This document shows positions 37,474 to 45,468 of a stretch of DNA of 64,000 nt, piece after piece (positions within the stretch are counted from its first letter, which is position 1; each line of letters starts with the position of its first letter). The notes beneath the pieces are model-generated. The model did no database searches, was not told where the DNA came from, and saw nothing but the letters and a program-made list of their open reading frames with translations. The stretch is from Pseudomonas sp. DG56-2. Its GTDB lineage: Bacteria > Pseudomonadota > Gammaproteobacteria > Pseudomonadales > Pseudomonadaceae. The stretch spans positions 3,426,501 through 3,490,500 of the forward strand of contig NZ_CP032311.1 of NCBI RefSeq assembly GCF_004803755.1. The letters are read 5' to 3'. A program made the translations under genes and the position numbers.

Positions 37474-38232
37474 ATGCTAATCAGCCTCAACAAACCACCC
37501 GATCTACCAAGCCAACTCAAGTGGAAATTTTTGCATGAGCCCGAACTATTAACCTGGACAATTCAAGCACGGAACTACAACACATTCATAGCAAATTGCA
37601 TGTTTGCATTCATGAACCTAATAACATTAGGTGTCGCATATTCCGTATACTTAAATCCCTCCCCAGGAGAGGGATTCTTTGCTCGAATATCCATCAGCAT
37701 AGGCTTCTATATACTTATAATCTTGACCATTTCCTCCATGACCCACCAACGAATGAATTTCGCCTATCGCATCAGTAAGTCTGGCGTGGAGTATTGTAAA
37801 TGGAAAGATTTTCCGAAATGGGCGCTGCCCTGCCTAAAATGGATGGCTGGTATCACAGCTGTCATCTTCATTTTCATGGCAACCATTGACCCTTCTTTCT
37901 TGATCGGCGCCCTGGTAGGCCCAGGCGGTCTAGGCTTGACCTATCTCTCAATGGCACACTCAAAAAGCTATAGAGAGCTGCATACCCAATACCATCACCA
38001 CGAATTCGAGTGGAAGGATATTGTCCAGCTCGCCATTGCCACTAACAGAGAAGTGGTCGATGTGAAATACAAATTCTTCCGCAAAGGTGATACCGTCAAG
38101 ACGTGCTGGAACTTCAACATTCATTGCCAACAGAAAGACAAAGAGCGCGTTGCGAATTTCATTAGACCCTACCTTTTGCCTGGCGTACCTCTCATAAGGG
38201 CAAAAGTGAACGTTCCGCTTGGAACTGATTAA
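37474..38232 (+). CDS. Probable T6SS immunity membrane protein, copy 1
   Basis: A 252-residue protein, 16 bp after the effector. It has three to four hydrophobic segments (FIANCMFAFMNLITLGVAYSVYL; ISISIGFYILIILTISSM; MAGITAVIFIFMATIDPSFLIGALVGP in pieces) and a C-terminal cytoplasmic-looking region rich in charge. Family not recognised. Position, membrane character and duplication are what is expected of immunity to a VasX-type toxin, which also has a membrane immunity protein in Vibrio. The DNA is AT-rich relative to the flanks. Confidence 0.7.
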   Translation: MLISLNKPPDLPSQLKWKFLHEPELLTWTIQARNYNTFIANCMFAFMNLITLGVAYSVYLNPSPGEGFFARISISIGFYILIILTISSMTHQRMNFAYRISKSGVEYCKWKDFPKWALPCLKWMAGITAVIFIFMATIDPSFLIGALVGPGGLGLTYLSMAHSKSYRELHTQYHHHEFEWKDIVQLAIATNREVVDVKYKFFRKGDTVKTCWNFNIHCQQKDKERVANFIRPYLLPGVPLIRAKVNVPLGTD

Positions 38233-38262
38233 CTCATCAAATTCGACCGTTAGAAACGCTCA

Positions 38263-38446
38263 GATCAAAAGATCGACAAATCATCCAACCACCGAAATGG
38301 CAGATTATTTCTGACCAATTTACTGAGTCGCGCGGACGGTCGCGGACACCAGTGATTAGCACTTGAAATGCCTAGAGCAAGAGGCGAGTAACGCAATGAC
38401 AACTTTAGGAGCGAATTCAGAGGAAGGCAAGACATTGTACCATTGA
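38263..38446 (+). pseudogene. Decayed copy of the effector 3' end
   Basis: Aligning this stretch by eye with effector bases 37229-37457 shows shared landmarks in the same order: GATC-AAA-ATC at the left, GAAATGG 31 bases later in both, then TACTG followed by GACGGTCGCGG (effector RRADGRG, here SRADGRG), and a Glu-rich tail before a stop (effector EEADRSNNAFSGELKEEDG, here EQEASNAMTTLGANSEEGK). Frame shifts and stops interrupt it. It is read as the remnant left when a segment consisting of effector tail plus immunity gene was duplicated or displaced. Confidence 0.6.
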
Positions 38447-38503
38447 AAAATAATACAAACTTTAAAATTAAACCGCATCTAACCAGAAAACGCCGTGACG
38501 ACC

Positions 38504-39262
38504 ATGCTATTTAATATTTATAGAGCACCTGACCTCCCACCACAACTTTTGTGGAAATTTTCGCATGAGCCAGAACTACTTGGCTGGACGATCCGAGCGC
38601 GTAACTACAATACATTCGTAGCAAATTTCATGTTTGCATTCATGGCTGTAGCAACCATTGGCGGCGCCTATACGGTGTATTTACACCCTGCACCAGGAGT
38701 TGAGCACTTGACTCAACTGGCGATCAGTGCAGGTTTTTATATATTTATCACCTTGACAATATCCAGCATGACCCATCAAAGAATGAATTTCGCCTATCGC
38801 TTCAGCAAATCAGGTGTGGAATATTGTAAATGGAAAGACTTTCCGCAGTGGGCGCTGCCCTGCCTAAAATGGTTGGCTGGCATTACAGCTGTTATCTTTA
38901 TTTTCATGGCGACCATTGATCCTTCTTTCTTGATCGGCGCCCTGGTAGGCCCAGGCGGACTAGGCTTGACCTATCTTTCAATAGCACACTCAAAAAGCTA
39001 TAGAGAGCTGCATACCCAATACCATCACCACGAGTTCGAGTGGAAGGATATTGTCCAGCTCGCCATTGCCACTAACAGAGAAGTTGTCGATGTGAAATAC
39101 AAGTTCTTTCGCAAAGGCGATACCGTCAAGACGTGCTGGAACTTCAACATTCATTGCCAAAAGAAAGACAAAGAGCGCGTCGCGAATTTCATCAGACCCT
39201 ACCTCTTGCCTGGCGTACCTTTCATCAGAGCAAAAGTAAACGTCCCGCTAGGCACTGATTGA
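38504..39262 (+). CDS. Probable T6SS immunity membrane protein, copy 2
   Basis: A 252-residue paralogue of the protein at 37474, same length when started at the ATG 38504 (an in-frame GTG at 38495 is less likely). From about residue 85 to the end the two differ at only six positions; the first 84 residues differ at roughly 30. The near-identical part includes the whole C-terminal region, while the variable part holds the first membrane segments. It may protect against the toxin version whose remnant lies just upstream. Confidence 0.7.
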   Translation: MLFNIYRAPDLPPQLLWKFSHEPELLGWTIRARNYNTFVANFMFAFMAVATIGGAYTVYLHPAPGVEHLTQLAISAGFYIFITLTISSMTHQRMNFAYRFSKSGVEYCKWKDFPQWALPCLKWLAGITAVIFIFMATIDPSFLIGALVGPGGLGLTYLSIAHSKSYRELHTQYHHHEFEWKDIVQLAIATNREVVDVKYKFFRKGDTVKTCWNFNIHCQKKDKERVANFIRPYLLPGVPFIRAKVNVPLGTD

Positions 39263-39310
39263 GGAACATCAGTCTGATTTGTCCTTATCTCTCTGGTCAT
39301 CACCACACCG

Positions 39311-40360
39311 TCAAGAACCACTGCGCAGCGACCTGCGGTAGTCACCTGGCGCTCGCCCTGTCCATTTCCTGAACGCTTTGCGAAAGTTGGCCGCTTCGGA
39401 AAACCCCACTTGAACCGCCAGGTCGTCCATCGGCATATCGCTCTGCTGTAAAAACTCGATGGCCAAGGCGCAGCGTACTTCATCGAGTACGCTCTGGTAG
39501 GTGCGTTGGTGTTCTGCCAGGCGCCGATGCAGTGTGCGGGTCGATAGGCCAAGAGTTTGTGCAACTACGTCGATGCCCGGGAAGCGTCCGGTGCGACTCA
39601 GGCAGGCCAGGCGCACGGATTCAATCAGGTCGGCTTCGTCTGGCAGGCTGGCGACGAGTTGCTGACAGAACCCCATCGACATCGCCGAGGTAATTGGGTT
39701 GGCATTCGGGCAAGGCTGCTGCAGCACCGAAGCATCAAAGCGCCATTCCATAACCGGGCTGTTGAATTCCACCGGGCAACGAAAAACTTCTTCATAGCGT
39801 TGCCAATAGGCCGGCGCAGGGTATGGGAACGCCATTCGCACGGACGGAAAAGGCCTTTCCAGCACACATTGGATCAACGACTGGATGGAGGCGAACCAGA
39901 ACTCCGTAGCCAATGGCATCAGTTCGCCCAGGGCAAAGAACCCCTGGCCAACGAAAATGCCCTCATTTCCCTCCACTCGAAAAGTTTTTTCGAACACCGG
40001 CCCCAGCAAGCGGATGTGCCTGATGCCGAAATCCACGGCCTGACCGAAGTGTTCGCTGCTCAGCAAGGCGTAGCCGAAGATACCGAAGTCACTGATACGT
40101 TGGCGCTCACCGGCGCGCAAACCGCTGTCGGGGTGGCGCATCAGCCGCTGCATGTTGGCGAAAATTGTCACTTTTTGCCGATGAGAGATGCGCGTGTTGG
40201 CGTCCTGCATCTGTGCCAGCGAAAGCGCGGTGCCCTCCAGCAATCCCTCGACGCCCACCTCCTGGCTGCGCAGCTCGGCCAGCAACGCCGGGAGGCCGAG
40301 CATGTTGTTCTGTGGCACATCTTGAGAGGTGCCATATGCACCCACGATCAGTTGGGTCAT
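39311..40360 (-). CDS. AraC-family regulator with arabinose-binding-type sensor domain
   Basis: A 349-residue regulator of the OruR/ArgR-like AraC group: a long N-terminal sensor domain (PF12625 type; LLEGTALSLAQMQDANTRISHRQKV) and a C-terminal helix-turn-helix pair (DVVAQTLGLSTRTLHRRLAEHQRTY; MPMDDLAVQVGFSEAANFRKAFRKWTG). GGAGATCC before the ATG at 40360 decides against the in-frame ATG at 40378. It diverges from ompW and the alcohol/aldehyde dehydrogenase genes and probably controls them. Confidence 0.87.
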   Translation of the reverse strand: MTQLIVGAYGTSQDVPQNNMLGLPALLAELRSQEVGVEGLLEGTALSLAQMQDANTRISHRQKVTIFANMQRLMRHPDSGLRAGERQRISDFGIFGYALLSSEHFGQAVDFGIRHIRLLGPVFEKTFRVEGNEGIFVGQGFFALGELMPLATEFWFASIQSLIQCVLERPFPSVRMAFPYPAPAYWQRYEEVFRCPVEFNSPVMEWRFDASVLQQPCPNANPITSAMSMGFCQQLVASLPDEADLIESVRLACLSRTGRFPGIDVVAQTLGLSTRTLHRRLAEHQRTYQSVLDEVRCALAIEFLQQSDMPMDDLAVQVGFSEAANFRKAFRKWTGRAPGDYRRSLRSGS

Positions 40361-40486
40361 CAGCGGATCTCCATTCAAGGTTGGCAGAAATTAACCCCCA
40401 CACTGGCGGAATACAACCTCCCGTCCCACCACTAAGCGTTGCAGCATTAGATCAGAAGCACCAAAAAAATAAGATCTGAGGCTCCC

Positions 40487-41176
40487 ATGAGACGAATGCT
40501 TGCTCCCACCCTCGCCGCGGGCACGCTGCTGATTTCATTACCGTCACTGGCCAGCGATGAACCCCTGAATAGTGTGCGAATCGGCTACGCCGACATCCAG
40601 TTCAACACCCATTCCAGCGATATGACCGGGATGCCCGGCACCACCCCGGCCAATGTCCAGGCCACCGTACGAGACAGCAGCACGCTAGCACTGATTTATG
40701 AGCGCAGGCTCGGCGGGCCTTGGTCCTTGGTGATACAGACCGGCGCACCGCCAGTGATTGATTTTGATGGTGCCGGCTCCGCGGCTCCGCTCGGTAAGGT
40801 CGGCAGTGCCCGGGCCTGGTTCCCCGCAGTACTGCTGGCCTATAACTTCAATGTGCTGGGCGTCGAGCCGTATGTCGCCCTGGGTGTCAATTACACCTGG
40901 TTCAGCGAAGAAAAAATGACTGCCGCCTACAACACCGCCTTTGGCGGTACTTCCAGCACCTCAAAGATGGACGATTCCTGGGGTGCGGTCGCCAAAGTGG
41001 GTGTCGAGATCCCCTTGACCGGTCACTGGAGCGCCGGATTTTCCTACGCCCGCTACTGGCTCGACACCACCGCCACCATCAAGACCCAAACCCCAGGGCT
41101 AGGCCAGGTCAAACGCAAGATCGATGTCGAGGCTGACCCAGATGTCTATTCCTTCACCGTCGGCTACCGCTTCTGA
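40487..41176 (+). CDS. OmpW-family outer membrane protein
   Basis: A 229-residue protein with signal peptide (cleavage near SLAS, residue 22) and eight-strand barrel features: SVRIGYADIQF at the start, VEPYVALGVNYTWFSEE in the middle, and the C-terminal aromatic end VYSFTVGYRF. OmpW-type barrels carry hydrophobic molecules across the outer membrane. It begins a plus-strand run with the GMC alcohol dehydrogenase and an aldehyde dehydrogenase, so its cargo is likely their substrate. Confidence 0.88.
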   Translation: MRRMLAPTLAAGTLLISLPSLASDEPLNSVRIGYADIQFNTHSSDMTGMPGTTPANVQATVRDSSTLALIYERRLGGPWSLVIQTGAPPVIDFDGAGSAAPLGKVGSARAWFPAVLLAYNFNVLGVEPYVALGVNYTWFSEEKMTAAYNTAFGGTSSTSKMDDSWGAVAKVGVEIPLTGHWSAGFSYARYWLDTTATIKTQTPGLGQVKRKIDVEADPDVYSFTVGYRF

Positions 41177-41213
41177 CTCTTCTTCTGCACGCGCACTTCA
41201 CGGAGCACTGAAC

Positions 41214-42830
41214 GTGACTACTGAACACAACAACAGTTTCGACTACGTCGTCGTCGGCGGCGGCTCGGCAGGCTGTGTGATCGCCAGCCGCCTAAGCGAA
41301 GACCCGAACATCAGCGTCTGCCTGGTCGAAGCCGGTGGTGCCGATCGCAGTGTGCTGATCCATGCACCGGTCGGCATGGTTGCCATGCTGCCGACGAAGA
41401 TCAACAACTGGGCGTTCCAGACCGTACCACAGCCCGGACTTAACGGGCGTCGAGGCTATCAACCGCGGGGCAAGACGCTCGGTGGTTCCAGTTCGATCAA
41501 CGCCATGCTCTATGTGCGCGGGCATCGCCAGGACTACGACCACTGGGCTGCGCTTGGTAATCGAGGTTGGTCATATGCAGAGGTGCTGCCCTACTTCATC
41601 AAGTCTGAGCAGAACCACAGCCTCAACGATGACTATCACGGTCAACACGGGCCCTTGAATGTGAGTGAAGTGAGCTGTCCCAGCGCCTTGAATGCAGCGT
41701 TTCTCCAGGCCGCCCAGCGCAACGGCATCGGTCCTGTCAAAGACTACAACGGTGCCGAGCAGGAAGGCGCGTTCATGTACCAGGTCACTCAGCGCAATGG
41801 CGAACGTTGCAGTGCAGCCAAGGCTTTCCTTACGCCCAACGTCGAGCGCCCCAACCTCACGGTGTTGACGGGTGCCACTGTCGAGCGGGTCTTGATTGAG
41901 TCAGCCCGGGCCACCGGCGTGCAACTGCTACAGGGTGGCCAGCGTGTGGTTCTCAAGGCACGTCAGGAGGTGATCTTGAGTGCCGGCAGTTTCGGCTCAC
42001 CGCAAGTGCTTTTGCTTTCGGGTATCGGTCCTCGGCAGGAATTGCTCAAGCATGGCATCAGTGTGGTTCATGAACTTGCGGGGGTGGGGGAAAACCTGCA
42101 GGACCATATCGACTATGTCATCACCTACCGCAGCCGCAATAAAACCGACACCTTCGGATTCTCGCCGACCTTCAGTTGGAAGATGCTCAAGGCCATGGTG
42201 CAGTGGAAGCGTGAGCGCAAGGGCCTGGTGACGTCGCCCTTCGCCGAATCGGGGGCATTTTTCAAAAGTCACCCCGACCTGCCAATGCCCGACCTGCAAT
42301 TGATCTTCGTGCCGGCGATTGTCGATGATCACGCGCGCAAGATGCGCCCAGGCCACGGATTCAGCTGTCACCTGACGCTGCTGCGGCCCGAGAGCCGCGG
42401 CACGGTGAAGTTGGCCAGCAAGGACCCGAGCGCCGCACCGTTGATTGACCCGTGCTTTTTCAGCCGAGCACAGGATATGGAAGTACTGATGCGCGGTGCC
42501 GATTTCCTTCGCAGCCTCCTTGAGGACGCGCCATTAGCGCCGTTTCGCGGCAAGCCGCTCTACCCCCTGGACGCGCAGAACCGCCAGGCGGTGGAGCAGG
42601 ATATTCGCAACCGCGCCGACACCCAGTACCACCCGGTCGGCACCTGCAAAATGGGTAACGACCCCTTGGCAGTGGTGGATGACCAACTCCGCGTTCACGG
42701 TATCGCCGGCCTGCGCGTCGCCGATGCCTCGATCATGCCAACGCTGATCGGCGGCAACACCAACGCGCCGAGCATCATGATCGGCGAGAAAGCCGCCGCT
42801 ATGTTGCTGCACAGCCGCCAGGAGGGCTGA
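41214..42830 (+). CDS. GMC-family alcohol dehydrogenase
   Basis: A 538-residue FAD enzyme of the glucose-methanol-choline family. It shows the FAD motif VVVGGGSAGCVIASRLSED, the signature YQPRGKTLGGSSSINAMLYVRGH, the second signature GSFGSPQVLLLSGIGP, and the C-terminal active-site region YHPVGTCKMG and IGGNTNAPSIMIGEKAA. It resembles AlkJ-type and polyethylene-glycol/aromatic alcohol dehydrogenases. The GTG at 41214 is chosen (CGGAG upstream; product begins VTTEHNNSFDYVVV); the frame is open back into ompW. Four bases separate it from the aldehyde dehydrogenase, so alcohol to aldehyde to acid is the likely flow. Confidence 0.88.
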   Translation: MTTEHNNSFDYVVVGGGSAGCVIASRLSEDPNISVCLVEAGGADRSVLIHAPVGMVAMLPTKINNWAFQTVPQPGLNGRRGYQPRGKTLGGSSSINAMLYVRGHRQDYDHWAALGNRGWSYAEVLPYFIKSEQNHSLNDDYHGQHGPLNVSEVSCPSALNAAFLQAAQRNGIGPVKDYNGAEQEGAFMYQVTQRNGERCSAAKAFLTPNVERPNLTVLTGATVERVLIESARATGVQLLQGGQRVVLKARQEVILSAGSFGSPQVLLLSGIGPRQELLKHGISVVHELAGVGENLQDHIDYVITYRSRNKTDTFGFSPTFSWKMLKAMVQWKRERKGLVTSPFAESGAFFKSHPDLPMPDLQLIFVPAIVDDHARKMRPGHGFSCHLTLLRPESRGTVKLASKDPSAAPLIDPCFFSRAQDMEVLMRGADFLRSLLEDAPLAPFRGKPLYPLDAQNRQAVEQDIRNRADTQYHPVGTCKMGNDPLAVVDDQLRVHGIAGLRVADASIMPTLIGGNTNAPSIMIGEKAAAMLLHSRQEG

Positions 42831-42833
42831 ACC

Positions 42834-44270
42834 ATGAATGATCTTGTCCAGGCAATCGACATCCAGGAAGTCGAACGCATGCAACGCTTGCTGCAGCGTC
42901 AGCGCCAGGCATTCAACCAGCAACCTTTTGCGCCGTTGAATGTTCGAATCAACAACCTCAAACGTCTGATCGCCGTGTTGCGCCGCTACCAGCAGCCAAT
43001 CATCAGGGCCCTCGATGCGGACTTCGGCGGCCGCGCAGCGTTCGAGACCCTGCAGATCGAAGTCCTCGGGCCCGTGTTGCAGGCACGCCATGCAATCGCC
43101 CATCTGCGCCGCTGGATGAAAGCTGAGCCACGCAAGACCGAGCTGTTGTTCCTCGGCAACCGCGCCTGGGTGCAGTACCAACCCAAAGGCGTGGTCGGCA
43201 TCGTCGGCACCTGGAACTTCCCCCTGTACCTGACGTTAGGACCACTGATTGCAGCACTGGCAGCCGGCAACCGGGCGATGATCAAAGTGTCCGAGTACGC
43301 ACCGCACAGCTATCAGATTCTCAAGGAAATGCTCGGTGAGGTGTTCGACGAAGACGAGGTGGCGGTGTTTACCGGTGAGCTCGCCAGCGCTCAGGCTTTT
43401 ACGGCACTGCCATTCGATCACTTGGTGTTTACCGGCGCGCCGCAGGTTGGCCGTCAGGTAATGCGCGCCGCTGCCGAGCATCTAGTGCCGGTGACGCTGG
43501 AGCTGGGTGGCAAGTCTCCGGCGCTGGTTGGCGAGGCTGCCGATCTTGAAGAGGCAGCGTTGCGCATTGCTCACGGCAAGGGATTCAACGCCGGCCAGGT
43601 GTGCATTGCTCCAGACTATGTGCTGGTACCGCAAGGCAAGGCCGAGGCGTTTGCCCAAGCGCTGAAGCGGGCGTTCGAGCGGCTGTACCCAGACCCGGCC
43701 GACAGTGCCGACTACACCAGCCTTATCAATGACCGGCAGGCACAACGAATGCAAGCGCTCCTGGCCGATGCCCGGGACAAAGGTGCGGTGGTCCTGGCTT
43801 GTCGAAGCGCCTCGGCATCGTCACGACGTTTGCCTCTGCAGGTGATTACCGGGGTGAACGAAGACATGCGCGTGGCCCGGGAAGAAATTTTTGGTCCCTT
43901 GCTGCCAATCATCGAGTACGCCGATCTCAGCCGGGCGATCGCTTACATCCAGGCCCGTCCACGCCCGCTGGCGCTCTACCCGTTTGGCCTGGATGCACGA
44001 CAAACCGAGCGCCTGCTCAAGGAAACCCACAGTGGTGGGGTGACCCTGGGCGATTGGGCCTGGCACGCGTTCCAGCACGACCTGCCATTCGGTGGGGTGG
44101 GCAATTCCGGCATGGGTTCCTACCATGGCCAGGAAGGCTTTCGCACCTTGTCGCATGGCAAAGCCGTGCTCAAGCGCCAACGCTGGTTCCCTGTCCAGCT
44201 GTTTTACCCGCCCTATGGACGCTGGGTGCAACGTCTTGTCGTGCGCTTTTATCTGGGCAAATCCGAATAA
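42834..44270 (+). CDS. calB: Coniferyl-aldehyde-type dehydrogenase
   Basis: A 478-residue NAD(P)-dependent aldehyde dehydrogenase. Motifs: GIVGTWNFPLYLTL (cofactor site), VTLELGGKSPALV (general base glutamate), GQVCIAPDY with the catalytic C257, and a C-terminal NSGMGSYHGQEGFRTLSHGKAVL followed by a hydrophobic tail. The lack of the usual N-terminal extension and the tail place it with coniferyl aldehyde dehydrogenases and fatty-type ALDHs rather than benzaldehyde ones. It is coupled to the GMC alcohol dehydrogenase. The name calB is by resemblance; a non-lignin aldehyde is also possible. Confidence 0.8.
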   Translation: MNDLVQAIDIQEVERMQRLLQRQRQAFNQQPFAPLNVRINNLKRLIAVLRRYQQPIIRALDADFGGRAAFETLQIEVLGPVLQARHAIAHLRRWMKAEPRKTELLFLGNRAWVQYQPKGVVGIVGTWNFPLYLTLGPLIAALAAGNRAMIKVSEYAPHSYQILKEMLGEVFDEDEVAVFTGELASAQAFTALPFDHLVFTGAPQVGRQVMRAAAEHLVPVTLELGGKSPALVGEAADLEEAALRIAHGKGFNAGQVCIAPDYVLVPQGKAEAFAQALKRAFERLYPDPADSADYTSLINDRQAQRMQALLADARDKGAVVLACRSASASSRRLPLQVITGVNEDMRVAREEIFGPLLPIIEYADLSRAIAYIQARPRPLALYPFGLDARQTERLLKETHSGGVTLGDWAWHAFQHDLPFGGVGNSGMGSYHGQEGFRTLSHGKAVLKRQRWFPVQLFYPPYGRWVQRLVVRFYLGKSE

Positions 44271-44418
44271 CGCACGCGGATCAGCCGTTGGGCATCAAAC
44301 AGTGACGGCATCGTGAGTTTTTCACACGCCGCTGAATTTTCTTAATAATTCCCGACAACAGTTCTGGAGAAACGACGCGATAAAATCGCAAGCTACTGAT
44401 AAATATAGAAATAATAGA

Positions 44419-44434
44419 TGGCATGAAACTTGAA
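44419..44434 (+). promoter_or_regulatory. Possible sigma-54 promoter of the MetA-type channel gene
   Basis: TGGCATGAAACTTGAA has the -24 GG and a near -12 element (GA instead of GC) at the correct 10-base distance, 59 bp before the channel start. A sigma-54 activator is encoded just downstream. Confidence 0.4.
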
Positions 44435-44492
44435 AGGGTCGGACCAGGCGCTACTGCATGGCGCTGCCCATAACAATAAGGTTGACCCTCTC

Positions 44493-45416
44493 ATGCTCAA
44501 ACACGCCCCACTGCACCTTGCCACCAGCCTGTTGCTGGCTACCTCCGCCTGGCACGCTCAGGCTACCGAAGGCGGCATTTCTTCCTGGCCCATGGGTATC
44601 GAAATTTACGGCATGGGTATCCTGCCGCCCCCTGGAACCTACGGCCAATTGTTCGTAGGTAATTACCTGGCTGACAGCTTGCGCGACAACAGCGGTGCCA
44701 AGGCCGCTGACATCGACTTGCGCGTTACCACGTTGGTGCCGCGCTTTGTCTGGGTCACAGAACAGAAAGTACTCGGCGGCGACCTGGGTTTTCACGCGCT
44801 GCTGCCCCTCAATGACATGCGCCTGAACATCAAGGGTGGACCGCATGATCACAAGCGCGGCATCGGCGATGCCCACTTGGGCCCGGTGATCGGTTTTCAT
44901 CCAAGCGAGAAGTTGCACATCGCCACCGGTGTCGACTTCGTCCTGCCCACTGCCAGCGAGTACGACGAGGATGACTTGATCAATCTCGGCAACAATTACT
45001 ACACCGTGCAAGGTGTGCTGGCGATGACCTACCTGGACCCCGCCGGCCTGAACGCCGATGTGCGCCTGATGTACGACTACAACTTTGAAAACAAGGCGAC
45101 GCACTATCAGTCGGGCCGTGAACTGCATGCCGACTACACCTTGGGCTGGGGCCTTGGCAACGGCTGGGTGCTGGGCGTCGGCGGGCACGCCTATCAGCAA
45201 GTCAGCGACGACAAGTGCAGTGCCGGAGACTGCTCCGCCGCCGCCCTGGTCGAGGCCAGCGACGGCAACCGTGGTCGCTCCTTCTCCATCGGCCCTGCCG
45301 TACAGTACAGCAGCAAGCAAGGCTGGATGTTCAGCGCCAAATGGCAGGACGAATCCGGTGTGCGCAACCGTGCCGAAGGCCAGACGTACTGGTTGAAGTT
45401 CACCACGCCGCTGTAA
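44493..45416 (+). CDS. Phenol-MetA-type outer membrane channel
   Basis: A 307-residue protein: signal peptide (MLKHAPLHLATSLLLATSAW, cleaved near QAT), then a barrel of the 'phenol degradation protein meta' family (YGMGILPPPGTYGQLFVGNYLA; the repeated DADVRL/DYNFENKATHYQSGRELHADYTLGWGL type strands; C-terminal QTYWLKFTTPL). Such proteins are found in nearly all aromatic degradation clusters and are thought to admit hydrophobic aromatics. The ATG at 44493 starts the signal peptide. A possible sigma-54 promoter precedes it. Confidence 0.85.
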   Translation: MLKHAPLHLATSLLLATSAWHAQATEGGISSWPMGIEIYGMGILPPPGTYGQLFVGNYLADSLRDNSGAKAADIDLRVTTLVPRFVWVTEQKVLGGDLGFHALLPLNDMRLNIKGGPHDHKRGIGDAHLGPVIGFHPSEKLHIATGVDFVLPTASEYDEDDLINLGNNYYTVQGVLAMTYLDPAGLNADVRLMYDYNFENKATHYQSGRELHADYTLGWGLGNGWVLGVGGHAYQQVSDDKCSAGDCSAAALVEASDGNRGRSFSIGPAVQYSSKQGWMFSAKWQDESGVRNRAEGQTYWLKFTTPL

Positions 45417-45422
45417 CGCCCG

Positions 45423-45468
45423 CGTGCCCGGGTCAGCTGCCTTTGAGTCGGTAGCTGACCTGGGCACG
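45423..45468. other. Hairpin between convergent genes
   Basis: CGTGCCCGGGTCAGCT (45423-45438) and AGCTGACCTGGGCACG (45453-45468) pair over 16 bases with one G-T type mismatch and a 14-base loop. It spans the end of the channel gene's transcript and the last codons of the convergent regulator. There is no T tract, so it may stop or protect both mRNAs without being a classical terminator. Confidence 0.6.

Noticed and set aside
36407..39262. AT-rich stretch considered as a prophage or genomic island
   Set aside because: No integrase, attachment repeats or phage genes; the shift coincides with the effector C-terminus and immunity genes and is better explained by module exchange.
37474..39262. 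Duplicated genes considered as a composite transposon
   Set aside because: No transposase or terminal inverted repeats flank the pair; the repeat unit includes the effector tail instead.
40361..40486. Search for a sigma-54 promoter before ompW
   Set aside because: TGGC-like words are present but no element has the GG-N10-GC spacing; the divergent AraC regulator makes a sigma-70 promoter more likely.
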